Of a stretch of DNA of 64,000 bases, positions 26,487 to 35,581 are shown in pieces. The notes below the pieces were generated by a model that worked only from the letters and a program-made list of their open reading frames with translations, was not told the DNA's origin and ran no database searches. The stretch lies in the NCBI RefSeq assembly GCF_010993955.1, contig NZ_WIXL01000012.1:38139-102138 (forward strand), written 5' to 3'. Position numbers and translations under genes: made by a program. Numbering within the stretch: the stretch's first letter is position 1; the number at the start of each line of letters is the position of its first letter. The stretch comes from Oceanobacillus halotolerans (GTDB taxonomy: Bacteria > Bacillota > Bacilli > Bacillales > Amphibacillaceae).

Positions 26487-26614
26487 CATTCAGTGGGGGT
26501 TTTCTTTCATCCCCACTAAATGTTAGTTGAACGTATCTCATTTTACTGGCAGTTATCCCCCACTTACACTTCCTTGAAACGCGAAGTCTTGAAGTGGGGG
26601 GCTTCCTGTCAGTT
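26487..26614. repeat. Family C double-hairpin repeat (copy 1, most complete)
   Basis: Hairpin 1: CATTCAGTGGGG with CCCCACTAAATG (26487-26522). Then GTTAGTTGAACG. Hairpin 2: CCCCCACTT (26557-26565) with AAGTGGGGG (26592-26600), extended by ACTGGCAG and CTGTCAGT out to 26546-26614. It lies 28 bases before the tyrS start, on its upstream side. The rest to the PBP promoter (26615-26840) shows nothing recognisable. Confidence 0.75.
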
Positions 26615-26843
26615 AAGGCGATAAATAAAAAAACTCATCCTAATATATAAAGGATAAGATAAACATATTGTTACCATCCTCATTATAGGCAATTGCGCTT
26701 TCAAAAACTTAACTACTGAAATATATTCAATCCAACTCCACAATCCACTGTACTATTCAATTTATCTCATTTTATATACATATCATAGTTTTATAAATAA
26801 CGCAATAAAATGTATACTTCCTATACTCCCAATCCCCTTCTTA

Positions 26844-26852
26844 TGCTATAAT
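26844..26852 (+). promoter_or_regulatory. Extended -10 promoter of the PBP gene
   Basis: TGCTATAAT: a TG one base before a perfect TATAAT at 26847-26852, 30 bases before the start codon. No good -35 hexamer is visible. Confidence 0.6.
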
Positions 26853-26881
26853 AAGGTTGGATTTTTAGGAGGTATTATATA

Positions 26882-29800
26882 GTGGATTATAAAGAATTAT
26901 TTCATAAATACAAGGAGAAAGGAAAAGACCTGTGGCAAACGGGTAAAATACAACGCTACAGTCGAATTACATATGATGTCCTTTGGAATGTCATTCTTTT
27001 CTTTCTTGTCATCGGTTTTATTGGTGTATTCTTTGCTGGTGGAATTGGGATGGGGTATTTTGCTTCTCTTGTAAAAGAGGAACCAATACGTTCCTATGAA
27101 AGTATGGAGAAAGATATTTATAATTATGAAGAAACATCGAAATTATACTTTGCTGATAATAACTATTTTGGGGATGTTCGGTCAGATTTGCATAGAGAAG
27201 AAACCACACTAGATAATATTTCAGATACACTGATCGATGCAGTTATTGCTACAGAAGATGAATATTTTGAAGAACATAATGGAATAGTCCCAAAAGCAAT
27301 TGTTCGTGCTGTTGTGCAAGAGGCTACCAACGCAGAAATGAAATCCGGTGGTAGTACATTAACGCAACAACTTATTAAAAATCAAATATTAACGAATGAA
27401 GTATCCTTTGAACGGAAAGCAAAGGAAATCTTACTAGCTATGAGATTAGAACGATTTTTCGAAAAGGATCAAATTCTAGAAGCCTATTTGAACATTGTTC
27501 CATATGGTAGAGAAGCATCTGGTCAAAATATCGCTGGGATTCAAACAGCAGCACAAGGTATTTTTGGAATTGATGCAAAGAATGTCAATTTAGCACAGGC
27601 AGCATATTTGGCTGGACTACCACAAAGTCCTTCCCGCTATACACCATTTGCAAATGGGGGCGGATTAAAGGATGAAGAAGGGTTACAACCAGGTATTAAT
27701 CGGATGAAAACAGTGTTAAATCGTATGTTAGAAGCAGGATATATTAACCAAGAAGAGTATGAAGAAGCAATAAACTATGATATTGTAGCTGATTTCACCG
27801 AAGAATCTACCTCCCCTGTTGAGGAATATCCATATGTAATGCATGAAGCAGAAAAACGAGCAATTAATATAATTGCAGATATGCTTGCCGAAGAAGATGG
27901 CTATACTCGAGAGGACCTTGAAGAAGATGAGGTTCTTAAAGAGGAATACGAAATTCTAGCAGAACGGGATATACGTAGAAACGGTTATAATGTCCATACT
28001 ACAATTGATAAAGAAATATATGATACGTTTCAGGAAATTGTAAAGGAATATGAGTATTTTGGACCAGATTGGACTGGCGACGTTGAAAATCCAGAGACAG
28101 GTGAAATGGAGGAAACAACACTCCCAATACGAACTGGCGGCATGCTGATTGAAAACAGTACTGGAAGAATAATCAGTTTTGTCGGAGGAAGGGATTATGA
28201 AGACAGTGAGATAAACTATGCAACACAGGCAACCCGTTCAAATGGAAGTACGATGAAACCATTACTAAGTTATGGACCAGGAATGGAAGCAGGTGTTGTT
28301 CAACCAGGTACACCAATTGCTGATGTAAAGGAAGTCATTCATTACCCTGGTGGATCTTGGGATCTCAGTAACTATGGGGGTGGTAACTACGGGATTGTTT
28401 CGGCTCGCACAGCCCTTGCTAATTCTTATAATATACCAGCTGGTAAAGTCTATTTAGAAATTATGAATGATAACCCAGTTGAACAATATTTAGAAAAAAT
28501 GGGAATTACGTCTTTAGAGGAAAATGAATATGCCAATCCATCCCTATCTATTGGTGGTACGAAACATGGGGTTACAGTTGAAGAAAATACAAATGCCTTT
28601 GCATCGTTTTCTAATGGTGGACAATTCGTAGATGCATACATGATTGAAAAAATTACAACAAACGAAGGAGAAACCGTTTACGAGCATGAAAGTGATCCTG
28701 TTGATGTATTTAGTCCGCAGACAGCATATCTGACATTAGATTTAATGCGGGATGTCATCAGAAGGGGTACAGGAACTTATTTGAATTCTCAATTAGCACA
28801 TACAGGTGTTGATTGGGCTGGTAAAACAGGAACATCTCAAGATTATAAGGATGCCTGGTTTGTTGCTACCAATCCAAATGTTACCTTTGGGACTTGGATT
28901 GGTTATGACCTAGAAAAATCAATTCGTTGTTCTAATTGTTCCTTAAGCTACAGTCAACGTAATATTAAACTTTGGGCTGAACTCATTAATGCAGCAACAG
29001 ATATAAATCCTGATCTTTTCGCACCACAAGAAAACTTTGAACGACCAAGTGGTATTGTAGAAAGAAGCTATTGCCAGATATCAGGGATGCTTCCATCCGA
29101 TTTATGTCAGGAAGCTGGTCTAGTTGCTACAGATCTCTTTAATGAAAAATTTGTACCAACAAAAGAAGATGATAGTTTAATCCGTGGGACATATGTATTG
29201 GTTGATGGTAAAGCGGTTGTTGCTGGTCCTAACACACCAGCAGAATTTACAGATGGAGATGGCTTGACATTTAACCCTGAATTTCTCGAACGAATGGGTT
29301 ACGATAAATATAATGATATTTCCGTGTTGTTCCCACGTACAAACCGAGAAGCTTGGGAAAATATAAGTGTTCCAAGTGAAGAACTTGGCGCAACCCTTGA
29401 AGATGATGGGGATGGCCCAGCTGAGCCATCATCTGTCAGACATTCAAATAGTACATTATCATGGGGCCAATCAAGTAGTAATGATGTCGTAGGATATCGA
29501 ATTTTCCGTGCAGATCAACGTGATGGCGATTTTGAATTGATTGGAAATACAACAGGTACATCCTATTCTGTACCAAATCGAAATGCGATTTATCATGTGA
29601 AGGCCGTCGATTATTTTGGGTTAGAATCTTCCCCGTCCAATGCAGTAGTTGTCGGAGAATTATCATCAGATAATGACAATAATAATGATGATGAAGATGA
29701 CCGTAGGAATAACAATGGTAATAAAAATAATAATAATAACGAAAACAATAATAATGGCAATGGTAATAATGGTAATCAAAGCAATGATGGAAATAGCCAA

Positions 29801-29899
29801 AGTGAAGACAAAGAAGAAGAAGAAAATGAAAACCCTGAGAATGAAAATGATAAATCAGATAAAAATGAAGAATCTGAGCAAAAAAATAATGATAATTAA
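26882..29899 (+). CDS. Class A penicillin-binding protein (PBP1A/PonA-like) with FN3 domain
   Basis: Bifunctional peptidoglycan synthase, 1005 residues, GTG start after AGGAGG. Order: one transmembrane helix (about 32-58); glycosyltransferase with ATEDEYFEEHNG (about 123) and GGSTLTQQL (about 154); transpeptidase with SxxK as STMK (Ser about 455), SYN (about 514) and KTGTS (about 648); a fibronectin type III domain (about 840-925); and an 80-residue Asn/Glu/Lys-rich tail outside the cell. A CSNCSLSY pair of cysteines lies after KTG. In B. subtilis this site beside tyrS holds acsA; ponA sits elsewhere, so this may be a paralogue. Confidence 0.95.
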   Translation: MDYKELFHKYKEKGKDLWQTGKIQRYSRITYDVLWNVILFFLVIGFIGVFFAGGIGMGYFASLVKEEPIRSYESMEKDIYNYEETSKLYFADNNYFGDVRSDLHREETTLDNISDTLIDAVIATEDEYFEEHNGIVPKAIVRAVVQEATNAEMKSGGSTLTQQLIKNQILTNEVSFERKAKEILLAMRLERFFEKDQILEAYLNIVPYGREASGQNIAGIQTAAQGIFGIDAKNVNLAQAAYLAGLPQSPSRYTPFANGGGLKDEEGLQPGINRMKTVLNRMLEAGYINQEEYEEAINYDIVADFTEESTSPVEEYPYVMHEAEKRAINIIADMLAEEDGYTREDLEEDEVLKEEYEILAERDIRRNGYNVHTTIDKEIYDTFQEIVKEYEYFGPDWTGDVENPETGEMEETTLPIRTGGMLIENSTGRIISFVGGRDYEDSEINYATQATRSNGSTMKPLLSYGPGMEAGVVQPGTPIADVKEVIHYPGGSWDLSNYGGGNYGIVSARTALANSYNIPAGKVYLEIMNDNPVEQYLEKMGITSLEENEYANPSLSIGGTKHGVTVEENTNAFASFSNGGQFVDAYMIEKITTNEGETVYEHESDPVDVFSPQTAYLTLDLMRDVIRRGTGTYLNSQLAHTGVDWAGKTGTSQDYKDAWFVATNPNVTFGTWIGYDLEKSIRCSNCSLSYSQRNIKLWAELINAATDINPDLFAPQENFERPSGIVERSYCQISGMLPSDLCQEAGLVATDLFNEKFVPTKEDDSLIRGTYVLVDGKAVVAGPNTPAEFTDGDGLTFNPEFLERMGYDKYNDISVLFPRTNREAWENISVPSEELGATLEDDGDGPAEPSSVRHSNSTLSWGQSSSNDVVGYRIFRADQRDGDFELIGNTTGTSYSVPNRNAIYHVKAVDYFGLESSPSNAVVVGELSSDNDNNNDDEDDRRNNNGNKNNNNNENNNNGNGNNGNQSNDGNSQSEDKEEEENENPENENDKSDKNEESEQKNNDN

Positions 29900-29987
29900 T
29901 TAAAAAGGGGGACTACCTCTAAGTAGTTCCGTTATTGCAGAGAAAAATCAAAAAAGCAATAGAAATAACAATATAAATCACAAAGCT

Positions 29988-30016
29988 TTGGGAGGTTTTA
30001 AATAACCTCCCTTTTG
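29988..30016 (+). terminator. Intrinsic terminator of the PBP gene
   Basis: GGGAGGTT (29990-29997) pairs with AACCTCCC around TTAAAT, followed by TTTTGT. It lies about 90 bases after the stop. Confidence 0.85.
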
Positions 30017-30119
30017 TATGGAAAATCATCTAGTTTTAATATAGCTTTTAAACGAATAGTAAATTAGTCATTTATGCAGGATAAGCGTGTTTCTATGTTA
30101 AAATTTATAAAGTGAAACT

Positions 30120-30262
30120 CATTCAGTAGGGGTTTTGCGACGCACAGGACGTGCTAGTGCCGACGTTGGCGATTGACGTGGCGTTTTTAGTCGGCCTTCA
30201 TCCCCTACTGAATGTTAGTTGAACGAATTAGGACTTTACTGGCAGTTATCCCCCACTTACAC
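30120..30262. repeat. Family C hairpin repeat (copy 2) with inserted module
   Basis: CATTCAGTAGGGG (30120-30132) pairs perfectly with CCCCTACTGAATG (30202-30214); compared with copy 1 an A-T pair replaces G-C, a compensatory change. The loop contains the AGGAC module. Downstream GTTAGTTGAACG and the first half of hairpin 2 (to 30262) remain; the second half is lost. Confidence 0.75.
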
Positions 30263-30265
30263 TTC

Positions 30266-30401
30266 TTTGCTAATATATTTAGTTGTATGCGATTTTATTT
30301 TAGACCAAAAAACCATTGAAGTCAGATATCTGATTTATTATCTTTTGGCAGTATTCTTTATTTGTATCTTTATTGGACCTGCGATTATAAAAAGGAAATA
30401 A
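30266..30401 (+). pseudogene. Possible truncated two-helix membrane protein
   Basis: An open frame reading through the repeat end continues as SLLIYLVVCDFILDQKT then RYLIYYLLAVFFICIFIGP and a KRK end, i.e. two membrane helices with a positive C-terminus. No ribosome-binding site or start lies outside the repeat, so it may be a gene whose 5' part was displaced by the family C insertion. Chance hydrophobic translation of AT-rich DNA is the alternative. Confidence 0.3.
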
Positions 30402-30423
30402 TATTTTTTCAGGTGGTTATGAT

Positions 30424-30830
30424 TGTTTAGAAAAACTCGCATTCGCTCGTCCTTTAGCGAATGTGTTAGTTTTTCTTATACTTGGGACATTAAAATTTTA
30501 GCAACGTCGAGTCTACTTCTTAGCTAAAACTTTCCTAACGTGGAACAAAAGCTAGAAGCGCCTTGATTACCCCCGATTAGAAAACTTGGCTTGTCGCCAA
30601 GTGGTGACAAGCCTTAGTTGCACTTATGCAGTAAGAAGGTTTTTCTTATCTGCCAAGCATAAGCCAAGCCTCGACGTGGCGCTTTTTGCACGTAATGTGG
30701 ATTGTCTTATGACCTCGAGGGGGGTAGGTGCTGGCCGAAGAAAAATCGTGCGTCCTTATGTCTATTGGCACTAGGACGTTAATCGCTCGAAGCTGGACGT
30801 GGCCTTTCCTATCTCAGGAGGAGAGTTTCT
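30424..30830. repeat. Modular interspersed repeat, family B (copy 2)
   Basis: Closely matches 3206-3682 but with modules in one order only: the palindromic TTTAGAAAAACTCGCATTCG module first, then ..TAACGTG, then the GAACAAAAGCTAGAAGCGCC module to GGCCTTTCCTAT. Coding frames at 30586-30774 fall inside it and are rejected. Bases 30831-31005 contain no recognised feature. Confidence 0.8.
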
Positions 30831-31005
30831 ACTTTCCTATCTGCCAAAAAAGATTTAACCTCTTGAACTAAAGAGGTACTTTCCTTGGAATAAGGCAAAT
30901 GCACCTTTACTCTACTAAAAAAGTAGGAATATTAATGAATTAAGTAAACAATAACCAGTAACGGAACTTCCTTTTTTATATATTATGAAATCTATTCGAA
31001 CTTTT

Positions 31006-31045
31006 CAGGATACAACTAAAAAAGTATGTCTTTATCCTGTATAAT
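31006..31045 (+). promoter_or_regulatory. Candidate acuABC promoter with overlapping inverted repeat
   Basis: TATAAT at 31040-31045, 36 bases before acuA. Immediately before it is TATCCTG (31033-31039), inverted relative to CAGGATA (31006-31012), 20 bases apart; such symmetry at the -10 could be an operator. No cre box was found, although acuABC is CcpA-regulated in B. subtilis. Confidence 0.4.
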
Positions 31046-31081
31046 GAAAATAATTCGTTGGAATAGGTGGTGAAATAATTA

Positions 31082-31735
31082 ATGAAACATGTCAAAACAT
31101 ATCATGCATTAACACATGACACATCCTATGGCCCAATTACGATTGAAGGCCCAGTTCCTTCCAATAAATTAGAAGATTACTACTTCCATGAGGAATTAAC
31201 TGCTTTTCGACCAGCTCCCAAACAATTTGAAGCAATAAAAAGCATAGCAGATTTTCCTGAAGGTCGAATTATAATCGCGCGTACAAAAGACACGATTATT
31301 GGATATGTTACCTTCTTGCATCCTGATCCACTGGAAAGATGGTCTGAATTTAATATGGAAGATTTAATTGAACTAGGTGCCATTGAAGTAATACCGCAAT
31401 ATAGAGGTTCTAAAGTAGCTTCAAACCTATTACTTGTGGCACTATTAGATGAATTTATGGAAAACTATATCATTATATCCACCGAATATTATTGGCACTG
31501 GGATTTAGATGGGACAAACCTAAATATCTGGGAATATCGCAAAGTAATGGAAAAGATGATGGCCGTAGGTGGTCTAACACCTGCACCAACTGATGATCCA
31601 GAAATCATATCTCATCCTGCTAATTGTTTAATGGTCCGTATCGGAAAACATGTGCCAAAATCATCCATCGAAAAATTTGATAAATTACGATTCTTACAAC
31701 GTCTTCAATATCGTAACATGAGGGAGGGCTTTTAA
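31082..31735 (+). CDS. acuA: Protein acetyltransferase AcuA (GNAT)
   Basis: Acetylates and inactivates acetyl-CoA synthetase AcsA in B. subtilis. 217 residues, GNAT fold; the acetyl-CoA loop lies in VIPQYRGSKVASNLLL, and the family-specific TEYYWHWDLDGTNLNIWEYR follows. Start ATG after GGTGGTGA. First gene of acuABC; its stop abuts the acuB start. The acsA target gene is not beside it here. Confidence 0.95.
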   Translation: MKHVKTYHALTHDTSYGPITIEGPVPSNKLEDYYFHEELTAFRPAPKQFEAIKSIADFPEGRIIIARTKDTIIGYVTFLHPDPLERWSEFNMEDLIELGAIEVIPQYRGSKVASNLLLVALLDEFMENYIIISTEYYWHWDLDGTNLNIWEYRKVMEKMMAVGGLTPAPTDDPEIISHPANCLMVRIGKHVPKSSIEKFDKLRFLQRLQYRNMREGF

Positions 31736-32395
31736 ATGCTAGTTGAAGAAATTATGAAAAAAAGCGTTGTTACATTACCAGCTACTTCTTCCATACGAGA
31801 AGCATTACAGCTTTTACATAAGCATCGGATTCGACACATACCAATTGTTAGCTCAGAAAAAGAAGTAATTGGTATCGTATCAGACCGAGATGTTCGAGAT
31901 GCAAGTCCATCCATCTTATCGAGACATGATGATGTGGAAGATATACAGGAACTGGATGCAGAAATAAAGACAATCATGTCCCAACCCGTAGTAACTATAC
32001 ATCCACTAGATTTTGTTGAGGATATTGCGCGGATATTTTACGATGAAGAATTTGCCTGTTTGCCCGTTGTTAGTCAAAATAAGCTAGTTGGCATTGTTAC
32101 CGAAAAAGACATGCTATATACGCTAATTCATTTAACTGGAACACATGTCCAAAGTTCGCATATTGAAGTTAAAGTTCCGGATGTACCAGGCATATTACCA
32201 GAAGTAACTGCTGTATTTGGAAAACGGAAAACCAATATCACATCATTACTCGTATACCCTTATAAAGATGATCCGAACTATAAAATACTAGTCTTTCGTG
32301 TTCAAACCATGAATCCACTCCCAATCGTTCAGGATTTGAAAGAAGAAGGCTATGAATTAATATGGCCCAAAAATGTAATGGGGCAAGAATCATGA
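31736..32395 (+). CDS. acuB: AcuB, CBS-ACT domain protein of the acetoin/acetate operon
   Basis: 219 residues: two CBS domains (about 1-140; IMKKSVVTLPATSSIREAL and IMSQPVVTIHPLD starts) and a C-terminal ACT domain (from about 145, HIEVKVPDVPGILPEV). Role undefined, probably nucleotide or ligand sensing within the AcsA control circuit. Starts directly after the acuA stop and overlaps acuC by four bases (ATGA), so all three are translationally coupled. Confidence 0.94.
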   Translation: MLVEEIMKKSVVTLPATSSIREALQLLHKHRIRHIPIVSSEKEVIGIVSDRDVRDASPSILSRHDDVEDIQELDAEIKTIMSQPVVTIHPLDFVEDIARIFYDEEFACLPVVSQNKLVGIVTEKDMLYTLIHLTGTHVQSSHIEVKVPDVPGILPEVTAVFGKRKTNITSLLVYPYKDDPNYKILVFRVQTMNPLPIVQDLKEEGYELIWPKNVMGQES

Positions 32396-33555
32396 CATGT
32401 AAAAGTGCTTTTGTTTATTCAAATTCATTATTAAATTATCATTTTCACTCGGATCATCCATTTAATCAAAAACGTGTCCTTTTAACAAAAGATTTATTAG
32501 AAGCTTCCGACATATTGGATCAAACAGATATGATTAAACCAAGAATGGCTACTGAAGAAGAACTAGCACTTTTTCATGATGTCCCATATATTGAAGCGGT
32601 CAAAAAAGCAAGTAAAGGCCTTTTAAGTGACAAGGAAGCGATGGAATATGGTATTGGAACAGAAGATACGCCTATTTTTTCAGGAATGCATGAAGCATCA
32701 AGTTATCTAGTAGGTGCAACACTAGAAGCTGTTGATGCCGTTTTAGAATCAAACTATGATCATGCATTAAATTTAGGTGGTGGACTTCATCATGGCTTCA
32801 AACGGAAAGCTTCAGGTTTTTGTATTTATAATGATGGTGCCATAGCCATTAACTATATTCGACAAAAATATAATTTACGTGTCCTTTATGTCGACACAGA
32901 TGCACACCATGGGGATGGAGTTCAATGGGCTTTTTATGATGATCCTAACGTATGTACGTTTTCCATTCATGAGACTGGACGTTATTTATTCCCTGGAACT
33001 GGAAATGTCAATGAACGTGGCATAAAGGAAGGGCATGGCTATACATTTAATCTACCAATTGATGCTTTTACAGAAGATGAATCATTTATACAACTCTATA
33101 AATCAGCTTTCGAAGAGATAACATCCTTTTTTCAGCCTGATGTGATTGTAACGCAAAATGGAGCAGATGCCCACAGCTTAGACCCACTCACACACCTTTG
33201 CGCATCCATGCAAATATATGAAAAAATCCCTTCTATTGCGCATCAATTAGCACATACCTATTGTAACGGAAAATGGATTGCCTTAGGTGGTGGTGGATAT
33301 GATATTTGGCGTGTCGTTCCACGTGCATGGGCACAAATATGGAGTATCATGAAAACTGGGAATAAATTAGAAGGCGAAATTCCAATAACGTGGCAACAAA
33401 AATGGAATGAGGAAGCTACTGTTTCGCTACCTACTACTTGGCATGATGATAAGTCTAAGTTCCCAACTATTCCAAGAAAAGCAGAAATTACGGAAAAAAA
33501 TGAAAAAGTATTGGAAAGCGCTTTAAAATATACGAAAAATAAAAGGGTACTTTAA
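32392..33555 (+). CDS. acuC: AcuC, histone-deacetylase-family protein deacetylase
   Basis: Removes the acetyl group placed by AcuA, reactivating AcsA in B. subtilis. 387 residues. Zinc and catalytic motifs of class I/II deacetylases are visible: GGGLHHGFKRKASGFC (His-His), DTDAHHGDGVQ (Asp, His-His), QNGADAH and GGGGYD. ATG at 32392 overlaps the acuB stop and gives the family length; an in-frame ATG at 32362 inside acuB is less likely. Confidence 0.94.
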   Translation: MTCKSAFVYSNSLLNYHFHSDHPFNQKRVLLTKDLLEASDILDQTDMIKPRMATEEELALFHDVPYIEAVKKASKGLLSDKEAMEYGIGTEDTPIFSGMHEASSYLVGATLEAVDAVLESNYDHALNLGGGLHHGFKRKASGFCIYNDGAIAINYIRQKYNLRVLYVDTDAHHGDGVQWAFYDDPNVCTFSIHETGRYLFPGTGNVNERGIKEGHGYTFNLPIDAFTEDESFIQLYKSAFEEITSFFQPDVIVTQNGADAHSLDPLTHLCASMQIYEKIPSIAHQLAHTYCNGKWIALGGGGYDIWRVVPRAWAQIWSIMKTGNKLEGEIPITWQQKWNEEATVSLPTTWHDDKSKFPTIPRKAEITEKNEKVLESALKYTKNKRVL

Positions 33556-33575
33556 AATGCTAGACCCCAACTACA

Positions 33576-33614
33576 GAAAGCACACGTTATTTTACTTTAA
33601 TAACGTGTGCTTTC
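33576..33614 (+). terminator. Terminator hairpin of acuABC
   Basis: GAAAGCACACGTTATT pairs with AATAACGTGTGCTTTC around a short loop; the trailing T tract is weak (TTTC), so termination may be partial. Confidence 0.65.
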
Positions 33615-33623
33615 ATCGAATTA

Positions 33624-33865
33624 AGCTGTTTTCTAAAAGATTGTTGCTTTTTCAAGTATAAATCTTAATGAATAGTTGATGTATTATACACAATAAATGC
33701 TCCGTTAATTTCCGCTCCGGACAGTCGCTTTCACCACGTCACACTTAAGCCCATGGTGAAAGCGAAAGCGAAATGTTTTTCCGTAGCGGTAATATTAGCT
33801 AAATGTTACTGCGCATTATATAGATGTTGCCACAGAAAAGAACAACAAAGAATACAAAAAAAGCC
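33624..33865. repeat. MITE-like family A copy (242 bp)
   Basis: Left end AGCTGTTTTCTAAAAGATTG, right end read inward GGCTTTTTTTGTATTCTTTG. Interior carries the CTTTCACCACG/AGCGAAATG part of family D. Flanked by TTA and TCA. Sits between convergent acuC and motS. Confidence 0.75.
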
Positions 33866-33932
33866 TCAAATTAAGACCTACCATTATTGTATTGATCATA
33901 AGCGCTTTTTCTAAATGTTTTAGTATGTATCC

Positions 33933-34703
33933 CTACTCTTCAGTGGAATTACTATCTAAAATAACAATCTCTACCCGCCTGTTTTTTTGCCAATTTTCTG
34001 GTGAATTGTTTGGAACAGCAGGCCTTGTATCCCCATAACCAACTGATGTAAATCGTGAAGAATCAAAGTCATTTGTATCAATTAAATAACGGATAACACT
34101 ACTTGCACGTGCTCCAGATAATTCCCAATTAGATGGATATCGATAATTCGAGATGGACCGACTATCTGTATGCCCTTCCACTTTTACATCATTTGGGATT
34201 TCTGATAACAAATCACTTATGCGATTTAAAAAAGGCATTCCTGAATCAAGGATTTCTGCTTCTCCTGTTTCAAACAAAATGCTTTCTTGTAAAACTAGAA
34301 CAACCCCTCGTTCCGTTCGATTAGCCGATACAACATCATTTAGATCGTTTTTATCTAAAAAACGTTCAATGTCTTCTATTAAACTCGATAATGCATCTTC
34401 TCCATTATCAGATATAGAACCTCTAGCATCCTCTATTGGTGTTTTCATCTCACCAGTATTTCTCTCACTTTCTGTATGAGCGCCATTATTTGTATATTCT
34501 AGTGGGATCGCAGAAGAGTTGAATTCAAAGATCATTCTATTCTGAAACGATTCAGAAATAGCTTCAAATTTAACAATATCAATTTGTGACATGGAAAACA
34601 ACAAAACAAAAAAGACAAGGATCAATGTGACCATATCTGAGTATGTAACCATCCATTTCGGTGCACCTGTTTTCTTAACCTTTTTTATTTGTCTACGTTT
34701 CAT
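33933..34703 (-). CDS. motS: Flagellar motor stator protein MotS (MotB family)
   Basis: 256 residues: one transmembrane helix with the ion-carrying Asp in TYSDMVTLILVFFVLLFSMS (about residues 18-38), a plug/linker, and a C-terminal OmpA-like peptidoglycan-binding domain with VEGHTDSRSISN and NRRVEIVI. ATG at 34701-34703 is six bases after GGAGAGG and overlaps the end of motP by 11 bases; upstream in-frame starts lie inside motP. Location beside ccpA makes it the sodium-type MotPS pair by synteny; ion choice is inference. Confidence 0.93.
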   Translation of the reverse strand: MKRRQIKKVKKTGAPKWMVTYSDMVTLILVFFVLLFSMSQIDIVKFEAISESFQNRMIFEFNSSAIPLEYTNNGAHTESERNTGEMKTPIEDARGSISDNGEDALSSLIEDIERFLDKNDLNDVVSANRTERGVVLVLQESILFETGEAEILDSGMPFLNRISDLLSEIPNDVKVEGHTDSRSISNYRYPSNWELSGARASSVIRYLIDTNDFDSSRFTSVGYGDTRPAVPNNSPENWQKNRRVEIVILDSNSTEE

Positions 34704-35523
34704 TGCCATCCTCTCCTGCAACAGCTGCTTCATCAGAAGCTTGATTAGCTTCGATTTCTTGATCATCTTCAGATAAAAAAGCACTTAGTTTTTCCTCTAA
34801 AATACGAGGATTTTGTCCAGATTGTACCCCGATGATACCTTCTATGATCACTTGTTTTATAAATACCTCTTCTTCTGTTTTACTTTCTAGTTTACTAGAC
34901 ATTGGGATAAAAACCAGATTAGCCAATACAGTCCCATATAATGTAGTTAAGAGAGCAACAGCCATATTAGGACCTAGCGTTTCTGGATCTTGTAAACTAT
35001 TAAGCATTAATACTAATCCTACTAAGGTCCCAATCATTCCCCATGCTGGTGCATATTCCCCAGCCTTCTCAATAATCAACCTACCTTTATAATGCCGTTC
35101 TTCCATGGCCGTAATTTCAGCATTCATAATATCATTAATCACATCAGGCTCGATCCCATCAACAGCTAACATAATCCCTTTTTTGATAAAGGGATCCTCT
35201 ACTTCATCCATTTCATTCTCAAGTGCTAAGAGCCCTTCTCTTCTAGCCCGCTCAGATAAACGAATAAACAGCCGTATTAAATCAAGGAGACTGTGATTGT
35301 TTTTACGAAACGTTTCTTTTAATACCTTATTCGTTAATTTTATTTGTTCCCATTTAAAGGTAATCAGTAATGATGCAGTTAGTCCTCCTATTACAACAAA
35401 GATCGATGCTATGTCAAGAAAGGACGATACACCTTCCTCACCGCCTTTGGAGAGAATAGCCAACATAATCATAATAAACCCTAATGTAATCCCTAGTGGA
35501 GTTAGTATGTCCCTTTTTCTCAT
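34693..35523 (-). CDS. motP: Flagellar motor stator protein MotP (MotA family)
   Basis: 276 residues with four predicted membrane helices and a cytoplasmic loop. Family motifs include LLITFKWEQI early and EKAGEYAPAWGMIGTLVGLV in the third helix, followed by the fourth helix TTLYGTVLANLVFIPM. Forms the stator with the overlapping motS. It begins 58 bases after ccpA, and no terminator separates them, as in the B. subtilis ccpA-motPS unit. Confidence 0.94.
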   Translation of the reverse strand: MRKRDILTPLGITLGFIMIMLAILSKGGEEGVSSFLDIASIFVVIGGLTASLLITFKWEQIKLTNKVLKETFRKNNHSLLDLIRLFIRLSERARREGLLALENEMDEVEDPFIKKGIMLAVDGIEPDVINDIMNAEITAMEERHYKGRLIIEKAGEYAPAWGMIGTLVGLVLMLNSLQDPETLGPNMAVALLTTLYGTVLANLVFIPMSSKLESKTEEEVFIKQVIIEGIIGVQSGQNPRILEEKLSAFLSEDDQEIEANQASDEAAVAGEDGNET

Positions 35524-35581
35524 AGTCTCGCTCCCTAATGGTTAATCAACGACCTTCTCCTATTTAATATCGGCATTTTTT

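Noticed and set aside
26459..26881. T-box riboswitch before tyrS
   Set aside because: No antiterminator core (GGTGGTACCGCG-like) is found on the minus strand.
29649..29903. Ile/Met/Lys-rich plus-strand frame of 84 codons
   Set aside because: Out-of-frame reading of the low-complexity Asn codons in the PBP tail.
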